Shown: positions 54,293 to 62,380 of the stretch, piece after piece
Layout: each line of letters begins with the position of its first letter
How positions within the stretch are numbered: position 1 is the stretch's first letter
From: Thalassobacillus cyri
GTDB taxonomy: Bacteria > Bacillota > Bacilli > Bacillales > Halobacillaceae
NCBI RefSeq assembly: GCF_900107755.1
Contig: NZ_FNQR01000001.1
Span: 372,001 to 436,000 of the forward strand
Direction of reading: 5' to 3'
DNA length: 64,000 bases
Position numbers and translations under genes: made by a program
Notes under the pieces: generated by a model
The model's database searches: none
What the model was told of the DNA's origin: nothing
Seen by the model: the letters and a program-made list of their open reading frames with translations, nothing else

Positions 54293-54324
54293 GGCTTACC
54301 CAAAATAGGGTAAGCGTTTTTCGT
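54293..54324 (+). terminator. Terminator of the 19-residue reading frame
   Basis: GCTTACCC / GGGTAAGC stem with an AAAATA loop and GTTTTTC tail. Confidence 0.8.
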
Positions 54325-54407
54325 TACTTAGCAATCTGAAAGAAATTTCTCGAAACCGTTCGTGATACACTTTAAAAATATGATCAGAGCGTAAAGGGGG
54401 CGTGTGT

Positions 54408-54491
54408 TTGGTCGCGATGATGGAGGGAGAAGGGTTATTTTCGAAAGGTAAAACGCTTGTCATTCATCGTAAAGTAATGGATTATGGATAA
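54408..54491 (+). CDS. Possible leader peptide before the MFS exporter gene
   Basis: TAAAGGGGGCGTGTG and a TTG at 54408 give 27 codons ('MVAMMEGEGLFSKGKTLVIH' and onward) ending 35 bases before the exporter start. Short translated leaders before drug-efflux genes can mediate induction. No alternative hairpins were worked out, so the role is speculative. Confidence 0.3.
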   Translation: MVAMMEGEGLFSKGKTLVIHRKVMDYG

Positions 54492-54525
54492 GTATGTCAT
54501 TTATATATAGGTTATGGAGGATATT

Positions 54526-55965
54526 ATGGAAACACAGCTTAATAGAAAAATCATTCTTATTACGTTTATGATCGGTGCGTTTTTTGCTGTTTTAAATGAG
54601 ACTTTGCTCAATATCGCCTTGACGGAACTGATGGTTGTATTTGATCTTGAGGCGGCAACAGTGCAGTGGATGGCGACAGGCTTCATGCTTGTAATGGGAG
54701 TGCTGATGCCGATATCTGCGCTGTTGATACAGTGGTTTACCACCAGACAGATGTTCATCGGAGTCATGTCGGTCTTTTTAGCAGGCACGATCATAGCTGC
54801 ATCTGCCATTAATTTTCCGATGTTGTTGACAGGGAGGATGGTCCAGGCGGTTGGAACAGGCCTGCTGATTCCGGTCATCATGAATGCGCTCTTGCTGCTT
54901 TATCCCCCGGAGGTGCGCGGGAGAATCATGGGAACATTCGGACTTGTCATCATGTTCGCCCCCGCCATCGGACCGACGTTATCTGGCGTGATCGTGGACT
55001 TTTTAGGATGGCGATGGTTGTTCATCACGGTCATTCCCTTTGCCGTATTCTCCATTCTTTTTGGCGTGAAATATTTACAAAATGTCGGAGAAGTAACGCG
55101 CCCCAAGGCGGATATCCTTTCCATTGTTCTGTCATCGATCGGAATTGGAGGAATCGTCTATGGCTTCAGTAGTGCCGGAGAAAGCGGGGAAGGGTTTTCA
55201 TCGGTTTCTATTCTAGCAATCCTGGGAATCAGTTTCGTAAGTTTAATCCTCTTTGTTGTTCGCCAGTTGAAAATTGACGAACCTTTGCTGGATGTTCGTG
55301 TTTTTACGTATAAAAGTTATGCAAGAGGTATCATTATTTTTGTAATTGTCATTATGGCCATGTTTGCTTCGGAAATTGTCATGCCGATGTACTTGCAAGG
55401 ACCGCTCGGTTATTCAGCGAAAGTAGCTGGATTACTGCTCTTGCCAGGAGCTTTGCTGAATGGGTTGATGTCTCCCGTCATGGGGACGCTATTTGATAAA
55501 TTCGGTCCAAGAAAGCTGATTATACCAGGAACGGTGGTATTAACAGGCGTCATGATTTTCTTCAGTAACCTAGGTCCGGCTATTCCGATCTGGATCTTCA
55601 TTTTTTCGTATATGGTTTTGATGCTTTCGGTTTCAGCGATATTAATGCCGGCGCAAACCAATGCCTTGAATGAACTTCCGAAGCATTTGTACCCTCATGG
55701 CACGGCTATTGCCAATACGTTACAGCCGATCGGGGGCGCACTGGGCGTATCGATATTCGTTAGTATCATGAGCCAGGGACAGAATAATTATCTGGATGAA
55801 CAATCCGGTTCGGTTACGCAAAAGGTAATGGATGAAGCAATGATTATCGGGGTGCACCATGCCTATTGGTTTGCACTTGCCTTAAGTATCGGAGCGTTTA
55901 TCATTGCATTATTTATTAGAAAGGCAGTAGCTCCTGATTTTGAGCCGGAAGGAAATGAACAATAG
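54526..55965 (+). CDS. MFS multidrug transporter, DHA2 family (14 helices)
   Basis: A 479-residue proton-driven exporter. 'FFAVLNETLLNIALTELMVVFD' (motif D1-like), 'QWMATGFMLVMGVLMPISALL', motif A 'IQWFTTRQMFIGVMSVFLAG' and motif C 'LVIMFAPAIGPTLSGVIVDFLGWRWLF' are typical of DHA2/EmrB-LmrB proteins. No EmrA-like partner adjoins, as is normal in Gram-positives. GTTATGGAGGATATT fits ATG 54526; an in-frame ATG at 54514 overlaps the ribosome binding site. Confidence 0.92.
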   Translation: METQLNRKIILITFMIGAFFAVLNETLLNIALTELMVVFDLEAATVQWMATGFMLVMGVLMPISALLIQWFTTRQMFIGVMSVFLAGTIIAASAINFPMLLTGRMVQAVGTGLLIPVIMNALLLLYPPEVRGRIMGTFGLVIMFAPAIGPTLSGVIVDFLGWRWLFITVIPFAVFSILFGVKYLQNVGEVTRPKADILSIVLSSIGIGGIVYGFSSAGESGEGFSSVSILAILGISFVSLILFVVRQLKIDEPLLDVRVFTYKSYARGIIIFVIVIMAMFASEIVMPMYLQGPLGYSAKVAGLLLLPGALLNGLMSPVMGTLFDKFGPRKLIIPGTVVLTGVMIFFSNLGPAIPIWIFIFSYMVLMLSVSAILMPAQTNALNELPKHLYPHGTAIANTLQPIGGALGVSIFVSIMSQGQNNYLDEQSGSVTQKVMDEAMIIGVHHAYWFALALSIGAFIIALFIRKAVAPDFEPEGNEQ

Positions 55966-55981
55966 AATTCTCGTTTGTAAT

Positions 55982-56013
55982 AAAAATGAAGCCTGCCATG
56001 GGGCTTCATTTTT
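55982..56013. terminator. Terminator of the MFS gene
   Basis: AAAAATGAAGCC / GGCTTCATTTTT, a 12-bp stem, 16 bases after the stop; A/T-rich on both sides. Confidence 0.85.
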
Positions 56014-56080
56014 ATATATGCAGTATCGGCCAGCTGCACATGAAAGGTTTACTTAAGGAAGGGGATTTATATCAACAAAA

Positions 56081-56117
56081 AGGTGCCTGCTCCTTCCACT
56101 TCGAGAGACAGGCACCT
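56081..56117 (-). terminator. Hairpin downstream of alaT, related to the GTGCCTG repeat family
   Basis: AGGTGCCTG (56081-56089) pairs with CAGGCACCT (56109-56117) and is followed on the minus strand by CTTTTTG. It shares its arms with the GTGCCTG hairpin elements, here placed where a terminator is needed. Confidence 0.65.
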
Positions 56118-56132
56118 GAAAATTCTATCACT

Positions 56133-57326
56133 TTATCCTGAAGATTTAAGCGATGCAGTCGCCGGGTTGATTCGTTTTTCTACAAACCTCTTGATACGAT
56201 TCATCGCTTCATCCAGCTGCTTGATCGAGGTAGCATAGGAACAGCGGACATAGCCTTCGCCATTTGCTCCGAAGACTTCTCCTGGTACGACGGCAACATG
56301 CTCTTCCTGAAGCAGCTGCTCGGCAAATTCAGCTGAGCTTAATCCAGTTGCTTTTATGGATGGGAAGGCGTAAAATGCCCCGCCTGGATTTGGACAGTCG
56401 AGCCCAATCTCATTCAAACTGCTGACGATCAGGTTCCTTCGTTGCTTATAGCTTTCCAGCATGTGCTGTACACTTTCTCTACCATTTTTCATCGCCTCTA
56501 AGGCAGCGTGCTGGGCCATCGTTGGGGCACACATCATCGTATACTGATGAATTTTTACCATGGCGGAAATGATTTCAGAAGGACCGGTGGCATAGCCGAG
56601 TCGCCAGCCTGTCATGGCAAATGCTTTGGAGAACCCGCTGATTAAAATCGTCCGTTCCTTCATGCCACTAATGGTTGGGAAACTGGTGTACGGCTCGTCA
56701 TAAGTGAGCTCGGCGTAGATTTCATCCGACAGAACGAGCAGATCGTGCTTTGCAATTACTTTCCCAAGTTGTTCCAACTCTTTTTTCTCCAAAAAGGTAC
56801 CCGTCGGATTATTTGGATTGCACAACATAATCGCTTTCGTGTTTGGGGTAATGGCTGCCTCGATCTGTTCCGGTTGCACTTTAAAGTCATCTTCCGCTTT
56901 TGTTTGAATCGTGACTGGAGTTCCACCGGCCAGTGTGATGGCCGGTACATAAGCAACAAAGCTCGGTTCCACGACGATCACTTCATCCCCAGGATTGACA
57001 ATCGCCCGCAATGCGAGATCAATCGCCTGACTTGCTCCAACGGAAACAATTACCTGGTCACTTGCATCATAGGATAAGCCAAAACTTCTATTTAGGTAGG
57101 CACTGATTTCCTCCCGCAGCTCGATCATTCCGGCATTTTCGGTGTAAGAGGTATAGCCCTGTTCGAGCGCATGAAAGCTTTGCTCGATAAAGCTCCATGG
57201 GGTTACGAAATCAGGCTCACCGACCCCAAGGGAAATGACGTCATCCATCTGGGCTGCCAAATCAAAAAAACGTCGGATTCCGGATGGCTTCAGATCTGCT
57301 ACTTGTTTGGATAGATATTGATTCAT
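56133..57326 (-). CDS. alaT: Class I aminotransferase (alanine transaminase AlaT type)
   Basis: A 397-residue PLP-dependent aminotransferase of fold type I. PLP-binding Lys234 lies in SGFSKAFAMTGWRLGY, the substrate-carboxylate Arg in 'YVRCSYATS', and 'NPNNPTG' at 170-176 is the usual loop. In B. subtilis the yugH (alaT) gene lies after yugG (alaR) and makes alanine from pyruvate; here the order is identical with a 4-base overlap. The substrate assignment rests on that gene order. Confidence 0.85.
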   Translation of the reverse strand: MNQYLSKQVADLKPSGIRRFFDLAAQMDDVISLGVGEPDFVTPWSFIEQSFHALEQGYTSYTENAGMIELREEISAYLNRSFGLSYDASDQVIVSVGASQAIDLALRAIVNPGDEVIVVEPSFVAYVPAITLAGGTPVTIQTKAEDDFKVQPEQIEAAITPNTKAIMLCNPNNPTGTFLEKKELEQLGKVIAKHDLLVLSDEIYAELTYDEPYTSFPTISGMKERTILISGFSKAFAMTGWRLGYATGPSEIISAMVKIHQYTMMCAPTMAQHAALEAMKNGRESVQHMLESYKQRRNLIVSSLNEIGLDCPNPGGAFYAFPSIKATGLSSAEFAEQLLQEEHVAVVPGEVFGANGEGYVRCSYATSIKQLDEAMNRIKRFVEKRINPATASLKSSG

Positions 57327-57820
57327 GGCGATACCACAATTCTTTTATCGTCATCATCTTCATCTTCCAGGATGATGCCGTCATGCTTATACTTTTTCAA
57401 CACGAAATGGGTCGTCGTTGAAAGGACAGAATCGAGTGTCGATAATTTTTCAGAAATGAAATGGCCGATTTCCATCATCGTACTTCCTCTTACGGAAACG
57501 GACAGATCGTAAGCGCCAGACATCAGATACACGGCTTTCACTTCTGGAAAACGATAAATGCGTTCCGCTACTTTATCAAAACCAACCCCACGGGCAGGCG
57601 TGACTTTTACATCTACCATCGCAGTCACTTCTTCTTCATTCTCCACCTTCGCCCAGTCAATGAGTGTTGAATAACCGAGGATGGCTTTCTTTTTTTCCAA
57701 ACTCGCGATCAATTCCTCGATTTCTTCTTTACTTTTACCCATCAGTTTCGCGATTTTTTCAACTTTCAGGTTGGCATTCTTTTCAATCAGTCTCAGTAAT
57801 TCTACTTCTGTTTCTATCAT
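57323..57820 (-). CDS. alaR: Lrp/AsnC family regulator (AlaR type)
   Basis: A 165-residue feast/famine regulator. The N-terminal HTH is 'LLRLIEKNANLKVEKIAKLMGKSKEEIEELIASLEKKKAI', and the RAM ligand domain is 'VTAMVDVKVTPARGVGFDKVAERIYRFPEVKAVYLMSGAYDLSV'. It overlaps alaT by four bases (ATGA), so the two are coupled. In B. subtilis AlaR activates alaT. Ends with an acidic tail 'LEDEDDDDK'. Confidence 0.87.
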   Translation of the reverse strand: MIETEVELLRLIEKNANLKVEKIAKLMGKSKEEIEELIASLEKKKAILGYSTLIDWAKVENEEEVTAMVDVKVTPARGVGFDKVAERIYRFPEVKAVYLMSGAYDLSVSVRGSTMMEIGHFISEKLSTLDSVLSTTTHFVLKKYKHDGIILEDEDDDDKRIVVSP

Positions 57821-57910
57821 TTGGAACCCTCACTTTTCAAAGTTACATATGCATCATTCTATCATAACTAAAACATAATCCTCACATAGGGAGGAGAGTT
57901 TTTGTACGAA

Positions 57911-57932
57911 GAAAGGGGGCAGGCCCCTTTCA
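57911..57932. repeat. Short GC-rich palindrome
   Basis: GAAAGGGGGCAGGCCCCTTTC forms an 8-bp stem. It resembles a collapsed GTGCCTG element and lies next to the 21-base-period array that follows. Confidence 0.45.
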
Positions 57933-57941
57933 GTCGTTCGT

Positions 57942-58070
57942 TGTCTAGTAAATCAATGATTGTCTCGTATAAATTTTTGGTTTTGTCTATTAAATTACTG
58001 GAAATATCTGGTTAATTCACGAAAATGTCTAGTATATTCCATGCTTGTCTAGTAAATGAACGTTTTGTCT
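57942..58070. repeat. Seven-unit array with ~21-base period
   Basis: TGTCT (once TATCT) starts at 57942, 57961, 57984, 58005, 58026, 58046 and 58066, spaced 19-23 bases, mean about 20.7. Units read TTGTCTAGTAAA plus variable bases. The sequence differs entirely from the array at 48944, but the period is similar. Intergenic, noncoding. Confidence 0.7.
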
Positions 58071-58117
58071 CGTAAAAGGTAGGGTTTTCATTCTTGTTAC
58101 TGCTTTATGAAAAACGC

Positions 58118-59239
58118 TTATTGATAATTGACGATGGCCGGACCAGGGTCTAGTTTTACTACGTCCATTGGCTTAAGTACCGGTTCATCTTTATTATAAA
58201 AGATTTTGAAGCCGCCGTACTGGGACGTGTCATCACGGACGAATTTCCGGTACAGGGTCTGCTTGTCCCTGGAAGCTCCCCATCCATCGAAATTCAGCGC
58301 TACTTCGACGTTATCGGTCGGCTGGACGGCGTCTTTATTTGTCAGTACGCCATCGGTGAACTGGTGGACGAGGACGAATTTATCCGGCAGGTCATTTTTC
58401 CCGACGATCTCGGACAAGTACTCAACTGCTTCCTGGACTTCTTTTCCGTCGACTTGACCAAGGTCTTCACCGGGAACTTCTCCTTCTTCGACACGGAATT
58501 CCGTATCGATGGCGAGATGGACATAAGGGAGCTTCAGCCATTTTTCAATCAATTTAACCTGATTCATGACGGAGTCTGTGCCGAGCTGGATATCGAGGAG
58601 GAGCAGGGCATTGTTTTTCTCAGCAAGCTTCGCATATTTCTCAATATCCTCTTCGGGTGTCATGCGATAGAATTTACCATTTGGGCCGGGATCGCGTTGA
58701 GCCACTGTCGTAATCAGCTCAATGGTCGGAATGGCTGGCCGCTCCGGATCGGCATCGGAATAGGCCTGTGTCTGTTTTTTTAATTTTTCCATCATGGCTT
58801 CTGGCTCCATTTCACCGAGGATCCCCATGTTTTCTGAGTTCGGGTGGCCGTAAAAAGCGACGAGCCGGTTGTTTTTCAGTGGACCATCAGTTTGATCGTC
58901 GGCACCTTTGACAAGCATCTGGCCGACAGGAACCGACCGTTTGGAATTATCGACTCCTTCCGTCTGGGACTCCGGCATGTTTTTAAGCTCTTTCTCAGAC
59001 AGCTTTTGTTTAAGAGGCTTGGCATCCTCGGAAGGCTGCAATGCTTTGTAAGGCTGGGAGGATTTTTTTTCATCCTCATCCTTTTTCTTGGAGGTGTCTT
59101 TGGTTTCATTTTGTTGTGTTTCTTCTGTGTTGTTTTTCTCGTCTTCTGCCTCCCGCGTGTTAGAATCGGAACAGGCCGCAAGGAGCAGGATGACTGTCAT
59201 GCTTGAGACTAAGAATGACCGTTTTTTCAATGGGTACAC
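58118..59239 (-). CDS. Lipoprotein with a putative TIM-barrel-like domain
   Basis: A 373-residue lipoprotein with lipobox LAAC (Cys23). A long, highly charged linker follows (about 25-75, E/K/D/T rich), then a folded domain from about 120: 'NNRLVAFYGHPNSENMGILGE', 'IPTIELITTVAQRDPGPNGKFYRM', 'ALLLLDIQLGTDSVMNQVKLIEKWL', 'VHLAIDTEFRV'. This alternation fits a (beta/alpha)-barrel. Not assigned to a named family. The cell-wall linker suggests a surface role. No co-transcribed neighbour. Confidence 0.75.
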   Translation of the reverse strand: MYPLKKRSFLVSSMTVILLLAACSDSNTREAEDEKNNTEETQQNETKDTSKKKDEDEKKSSQPYKALQPSEDAKPLKQKLSEKELKNMPESQTEGVDNSKRSVPVGQMLVKGADDQTDGPLKNNRLVAFYGHPNSENMGILGEMEPEAMMEKLKKQTQAYSDADPERPAIPTIELITTVAQRDPGPNGKFYRMTPEEDIEKYAKLAEKNNALLLLDIQLGTDSVMNQVKLIEKWLKLPYVHLAIDTEFRVEEGEVPGEDLGQVDGKEVQEAVEYLSEIVGKNDLPDKFVLVHQFTDGVLTNKDAVQPTDNVEVALNFDGWGASRDKQTLYRKFVRDDTSQYGGFKIFYNKDEPVLKPMDVVKLDPGPAIVNYQ

Positions 59240-59415
59240 ATCCTTATCGTTTTAATGATTAATAGAAAAAGCAGCCTGTATTTTATCATAGGATATCAGC
59301 TGCAAGCAGGATTTAACGCATTTGAAATCTAATTATTATAGAGATGTTAATGAAATATACCCTGCCACTGGCAAATCATGCATACATTTTTTAATAAATA
59401 GAAAAGGAGATCATT

Positions 59416-60087
59416 ATGACAACTAATACTCAGTTAACTTTTGAAAAGTCAGCCATCGAGGCAATGATGGCAACAGACCCGGAAATGGAAAAACTGGTCA
59501 CACTGATTGGGGACATTTACTTGACAAAAAGGGAAGACCATTTTAAAAGTCTTGTCCGATCCTGTATCGGCCAGCAGCTTTCCGTAAAAGCGGCAAAGAC
59601 GATCTATGAGAGGTTTGAGGAACTGACAGGGGAAATTACACCAGAAGCAGTTTTGAAATTTTCTGAAGAGGAACTCAGAAGCGTTGGTCTTTCAAAGCAA
59701 AAAATAGCCTATTTAAGGGATCTCAGCGAAAAAGTGTTAGCAAAAGAAGTTGATCTTAATCAACTGGAAAGAATGGATAATGATGAAATAAGGAAAGTGC
59801 TGACAAGCGTAAAAGGGATTGGGCCCTGGACGGCTGAAGTTTTCCTGATTTTTTCATTGGGGCGGACAGACGTTTTGCCAGTAGGGGATCTTGGTCTTCA
59901 GCGAGCCTGCCAGTGGCTGTATCAGGCGGAGCAGGATAACAATGGGAAACATCTCATCAAGAGCCATGCAGGGAAGTGGCATCCGCATTACACCGCGGCG
60001 TCGCTTTATCTTTGGGAAGCGATCAATAGAGGTTTGGTAGCGCAGTACACAAGTATCGATGAAGCCTGGGAGCAGTTGAAGAAATAA
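59416..60087 (+). CDS. DNA-3-methyladenine glycosylase (AlkA-like, HhH-GPD)
   Basis: A 223-residue base-excision-repair glycosylase that removes alkylated purines. 'SLVRSCIGQQLSVKAAKTIYERF' begins the HhH-GPD domain; the helix-hairpin-helix is 'LTSVKGIGPWTAEVFLIFSLGR' (130-150), and the catalytic Asp158 lies in 'LPVGDLGLQRA'. It is shorter than E. coli AlkA and lacks the N-terminal beta domain, as is usual in Bacillus. AAAAGGAGATCATT precedes the ATG. Confidence 0.92.
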   Translation: MTTNTQLTFEKSAIEAMMATDPEMEKLVTLIGDIYLTKREDHFKSLVRSCIGQQLSVKAAKTIYERFEELTGEITPEAVLKFSEEELRSVGLSKQKIAYLRDLSEKVLAKEVDLNQLERMDNDEIRKVLTSVKGIGPWTAEVFLIFSLGRTDVLPVGDLGLQRACQWLYQAEQDNNGKHLIKSHAGKWHPHYTAASLYLWEAINRGLVAQYTSIDEAWEQLKK

Positions 60088-60127
60088 AAAAAGCCATGAG
60101 CCTGATCATTTCAGGCTCATGGCTTTT
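60088..60127. terminator. Bidirectional terminator between glycosylase and YceI genes
   Basis: AAAGCCATGAGCCTGA / TCAGGCTCATGGCTTT, 16-bp perfect stem between convergent genes. Confidence 0.9.
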
Positions 60128-60134
60128 CGTTTGT

Positions 60135-60665
60135 TTAATCCTCTACAACAAATTCAAAGTTGCCTTCGAATTTAACATCTTTACCAAGCAGAACGCCGCC
60201 TGTTTCTATAGCTGCGTTATAAGTCATGCCATAAGCTTCGCGGTTGACTTTGCCTGCTACATCGAAGCCGGCGATCGTGCTGCCATCCATCGGGCTTTTG
60301 GATACGCCGTTATATTCTACGGTGAATGTTTCTTCACGTGTGACATCTTTTATTGTGAAGTCGCCAGTCACTTTGTATTCATCATCGGAAACTTTCTTGA
60401 TCGATTTGCTTTCAAACACCATGTTTGGGTATTTTTCAGATTCAAAAAAGTCACCGGAGCGAAGATGGCCATCGCGGTCTTCGTTGCCTGTATCGATGGA
60501 AGTGACCGGGATAGTAACCGTCACTTTAGCATTACCCAGATTTTCGAGATCTCCATTGAAGTTTACATCGAATTCCTTGAATTCACCTTTTGCTTTCGAA
60601 ACCATCATATGTTTGATTTGAAAGTTCAAGCTGCTGTGCACGTTGTCTAAGTTTAAGGTTGTCAT
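60135..60665 (-). CDS. YceI family protein
   Basis: A 176-residue lipocalin-like YceI protein thought to bind isoprenoid-type ligands. 'LDNVHSSLNFQIKHMMVSKAKGEFKEFDVNFNGD', 'DRDGHLRSGDFFESEKYPNMVFESKSI' and 'EAYGMTYNAAIETGGVLLGKDVKFEGNFEFV' are diagnostic. There is no signal peptide, so it acts in the cytoplasm. AGGAGGAGTTTTTT precedes the ATG. Three MhqR-like palindromic boxes lie upstream, suggesting induction by quinones or other electrophiles. Confidence 0.92.
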   Translation of the reverse strand: MTTLNLDNVHSSLNFQIKHMMVSKAKGEFKEFDVNFNGDLENLGNAKVTVTIPVTSIDTGNEDRDGHLRSGDFFESEKYPNMVFESKSIKKVSDDEYKVTGDFTIKDVTREETFTVEYNGVSKSPMDGSTIAGFDVAGKVNREAYGMTYNAAIETGGVLLGKDVKFEGNFEFVVED

Positions 60666-60696
60666 AAAAAACTCCTCCTGAAAATGATTGATTTTT

Positions 60697-60771
60697 TATC
60701 TTGAATTAAAGATAACTTAAAAATATCTCAAAGTCAAGATTAATAATGAAAAAACACTCTAATTCAAGATA
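60697..60771. promoter_or_regulatory. MarR/MhqR-like palindromes upstream of yceI
   Basis: TATCTTGAATTAAAGATA (60697-60714) is an 18-base imperfect palindrome. TATCTCAAAGTCAAGATT follows at 60724-60741, and a half box AATTCAAGATA at 60761-60771. They resemble the B. subtilis MhqR box (TATCTCGAATTCGAGATA). No mhqR gene is in the window. Confidence 0.55.
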
Positions 60772-60876
60772 TATGCATCGTATTTATCCTCCTTCATAAA
60801 GAAAAAATAATGCTGTTGATTTTTCGTAATGGTTGAAAGGGCCGTAGCAACACGGAGATTTAACAGCAACCAAAGG

Positions 60877-60936
60877 AAAAAGGCGCCTTCTCCCGGCAAC
60901 TCAAAGTTGAGATTGACCGGGAGCTAGACGCCTTTT
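60877..60936 (-). terminator. Terminator of the EamA gene, overlapping its 3' end
   Basis: AAAAAGGCGCCTTCTCCCGG pairs with CCGGGAGCTAGACGCCTTTTT around a loop that contains the stop codon (60901-60903). On the minus strand a T-run ends it. Confidence 0.8.
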
Positions 60937-61824
60937 TCTGTGTCTGGCTGGTCGATTGACAAAATAGATGCCAGCTAAAATGAGGCTTCCGCCTGCCAAT
61001 GTTGATATATGTAGCTGCTCGTTCAATAATAGCCATCCAAAGATGACACCGAATAATGGAGCAAGGAACAAAAACGCACTGACTTTTCCAGGATCCTCTT
61101 TGTTCAAAAGATAGAACCAGATGGCGAATTGGACAATCGAAGCCATGATGGCCAGCCATATTAGGATAAAGATGGATAGTGGTGTAATGACGAAGTGTGT
61201 CTGTTCAAATAAAGCACTTCCCATTAGCAGGATAATGCCTCCAAAAAGCATTTGATAGGCAGTCAGCACCCATGTATCGAACGTGCTTCCCCATTTTTTC
61301 ATCAATAAAGTCGCGATGGCCCAGGAGACTGCACTGAACATCCCTAACAGTGTACCTGGCTGCTGGATATCGAGACTTGCTCCCAGGGTGATGAAGACTC
61401 CCAGAAAGCCGATGAGGACACCGCCCCATTGCATCCAACGGTATTTCATACCCATGAAAATTGTACCGAACAGCACCACAAGCAAAGGGTTGGTAAATGT
61501 CAAAATCGACGATTCGCCTGCGGTGATTGTCCGCAAACTGAGGAAGATAGCCCCCATGACACCCGCTGTTTGAAACAAACCTACCAATAGCATTTGGAAC
61601 CATTCCCTGATATGGGTGGGGTGTTTTCGTCTAAGCACCAATACCATCAGAGCCATCAGCAAGCCTGCGATCGTAAATCGTAAACCCACCAGCAGTAGTG
61701 GGGAAACAAAATGGAGCCCGATTTTTCCGACAGCAAAAGAGGAGCCCATCAAGCTGGTCGTGATCACTAGCAAAACAGTAAAGCCTATTCTGTTCAAAAT
61801 ACTCACCTTCATTCTGTTCACCAT
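60901..61824 (-). CDS. EamA/DMT family transporter
   Basis: A 307-residue ten-helix transporter with two EamA repeats: 'TTSLMGSSFAVGKIGLHFVSPLLLVGLRFTIAGLLMAL' and 'GMFSAVSWAIATLLMKKWG'. The first ends in 'FLGVFITLG'; the second is closed by 'GSLILAGIYFVNRPARHRKRR', a basic cytosolic tail. Substrate unknown. Two in-frame ATGs (61824 and 61812) are possible starts and neither has a clear ribosome binding site. The last codons lie within the terminator hairpin. Confidence 0.87.
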   Translation of the reverse strand: MVNRMKVSILNRIGFTVLLVITTSLMGSSFAVGKIGLHFVSPLLLVGLRFTIAGLLMALMVLVLRRKHPTHIREWFQMLLVGLFQTAGVMGAIFLSLRTITAGESSILTFTNPLLVVLFGTIFMGMKYRWMQWGGVLIGFLGVFITLGASLDIQQPGTLLGMFSAVSWAIATLLMKKWGSTFDTWVLTAYQMLFGGIILLMGSALFEQTHFVITPLSIFILIWLAIMASIVQFAIWFYLLNKEDPGKVSAFLFLAPLFGVIFGWLLLNEQLHISTLAGGSLILAGIYFVNRPARHRKRRLAPGQSQL

Positions 61825-61910
61825 AATTGTTTTAATTTTCTAATTATAGCATATTCCTTTGAGTTGAGAACTTCCTATTACTATTAGAAGGTTGGTTTTA
61901 ACAGGAAAGT

Positions 61911-61951
61911 AAAAAAGTCCTTCCCATGCCAAGCAGCAAGGGAAGGATTTT
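61911..61951 (-). terminator. Terminator of the SMR gene pair
   Basis: AAAGTCCTTCCC with GGGAAGGATTTT, a 12-bp stem with one G-T pair, followed on the minus strand by TTTTTT. Confidence 0.8.
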
Positions 61952-62061
61952 AAATTGGAGACCAGCAAGAGTGAAAGTATACCCAGAAAAAGTTTAAAGA
62001 AACAGGATACGGGAGCTCCATTTCAAGCGTTGTGTTTACTATTAATGGAAAGTATTCCATC

Positions 62062-62376
62062 CTATCCGTAAAGTTCCAGGCTGACTACTCCGATTATAAT
62101 CAGCAAAATGGATATGATTTTCCGTGGATTTGCTGATTCGCGGAAGATTAAAATACCCATCAATGTGGTTGCTGCCACACTGACCCCTGACCAGATCGCA
62201 TACACGATACTTATTTCGAGATATTGTACTGATAGCGTCAGGTAATAAATGCATAAGGTGAAAAAAACGAACACACCGATGCTTGGCAGTTTTCTTGTGA
62301 AACCCTGGGATAGTTTGACACTCATATTTCCAAGGGTGGAAAAGACCAAGCTTATGATCAAGTATAGAGAAGCCAA
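62062..62376 (-). CDS. SMR family exporter subunit lacking the membrane glutamate
   Basis: A 104-residue four-helix protein of the small multidrug resistance family. The later signature 'YAIWSGVSVAATTLMGILIFRE' and 'RKIISILLIIIGVVSLEL' are intact. In helix 1 the essential Glu of the family is replaced: 'LVFSTLGNMSVKLSQGFT' has Ser where its partner has Glu14. It probably works only as a heterodimer with the adjacent subunit. TTG start after AAGAGGTGATCCC; four bases separate the genes. Confidence 0.87.
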   Translation of the reverse strand: MASLYLIISLVFSTLGNMSVKLSQGFTRKLPSIGVFVFFTLCIYYLTLSVQYLEISIVYAIWSGVSVAATTLMGILIFRESANPRKIISILLIIIGVVSLELYG

Positions 62377-62380
62377 GGGA

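Noticed and set aside
60096-60650. A 184-codon plus-strand frame
   Set aside because: It is antisense to the YceI gene, and its start lies in the bidirectional terminator.
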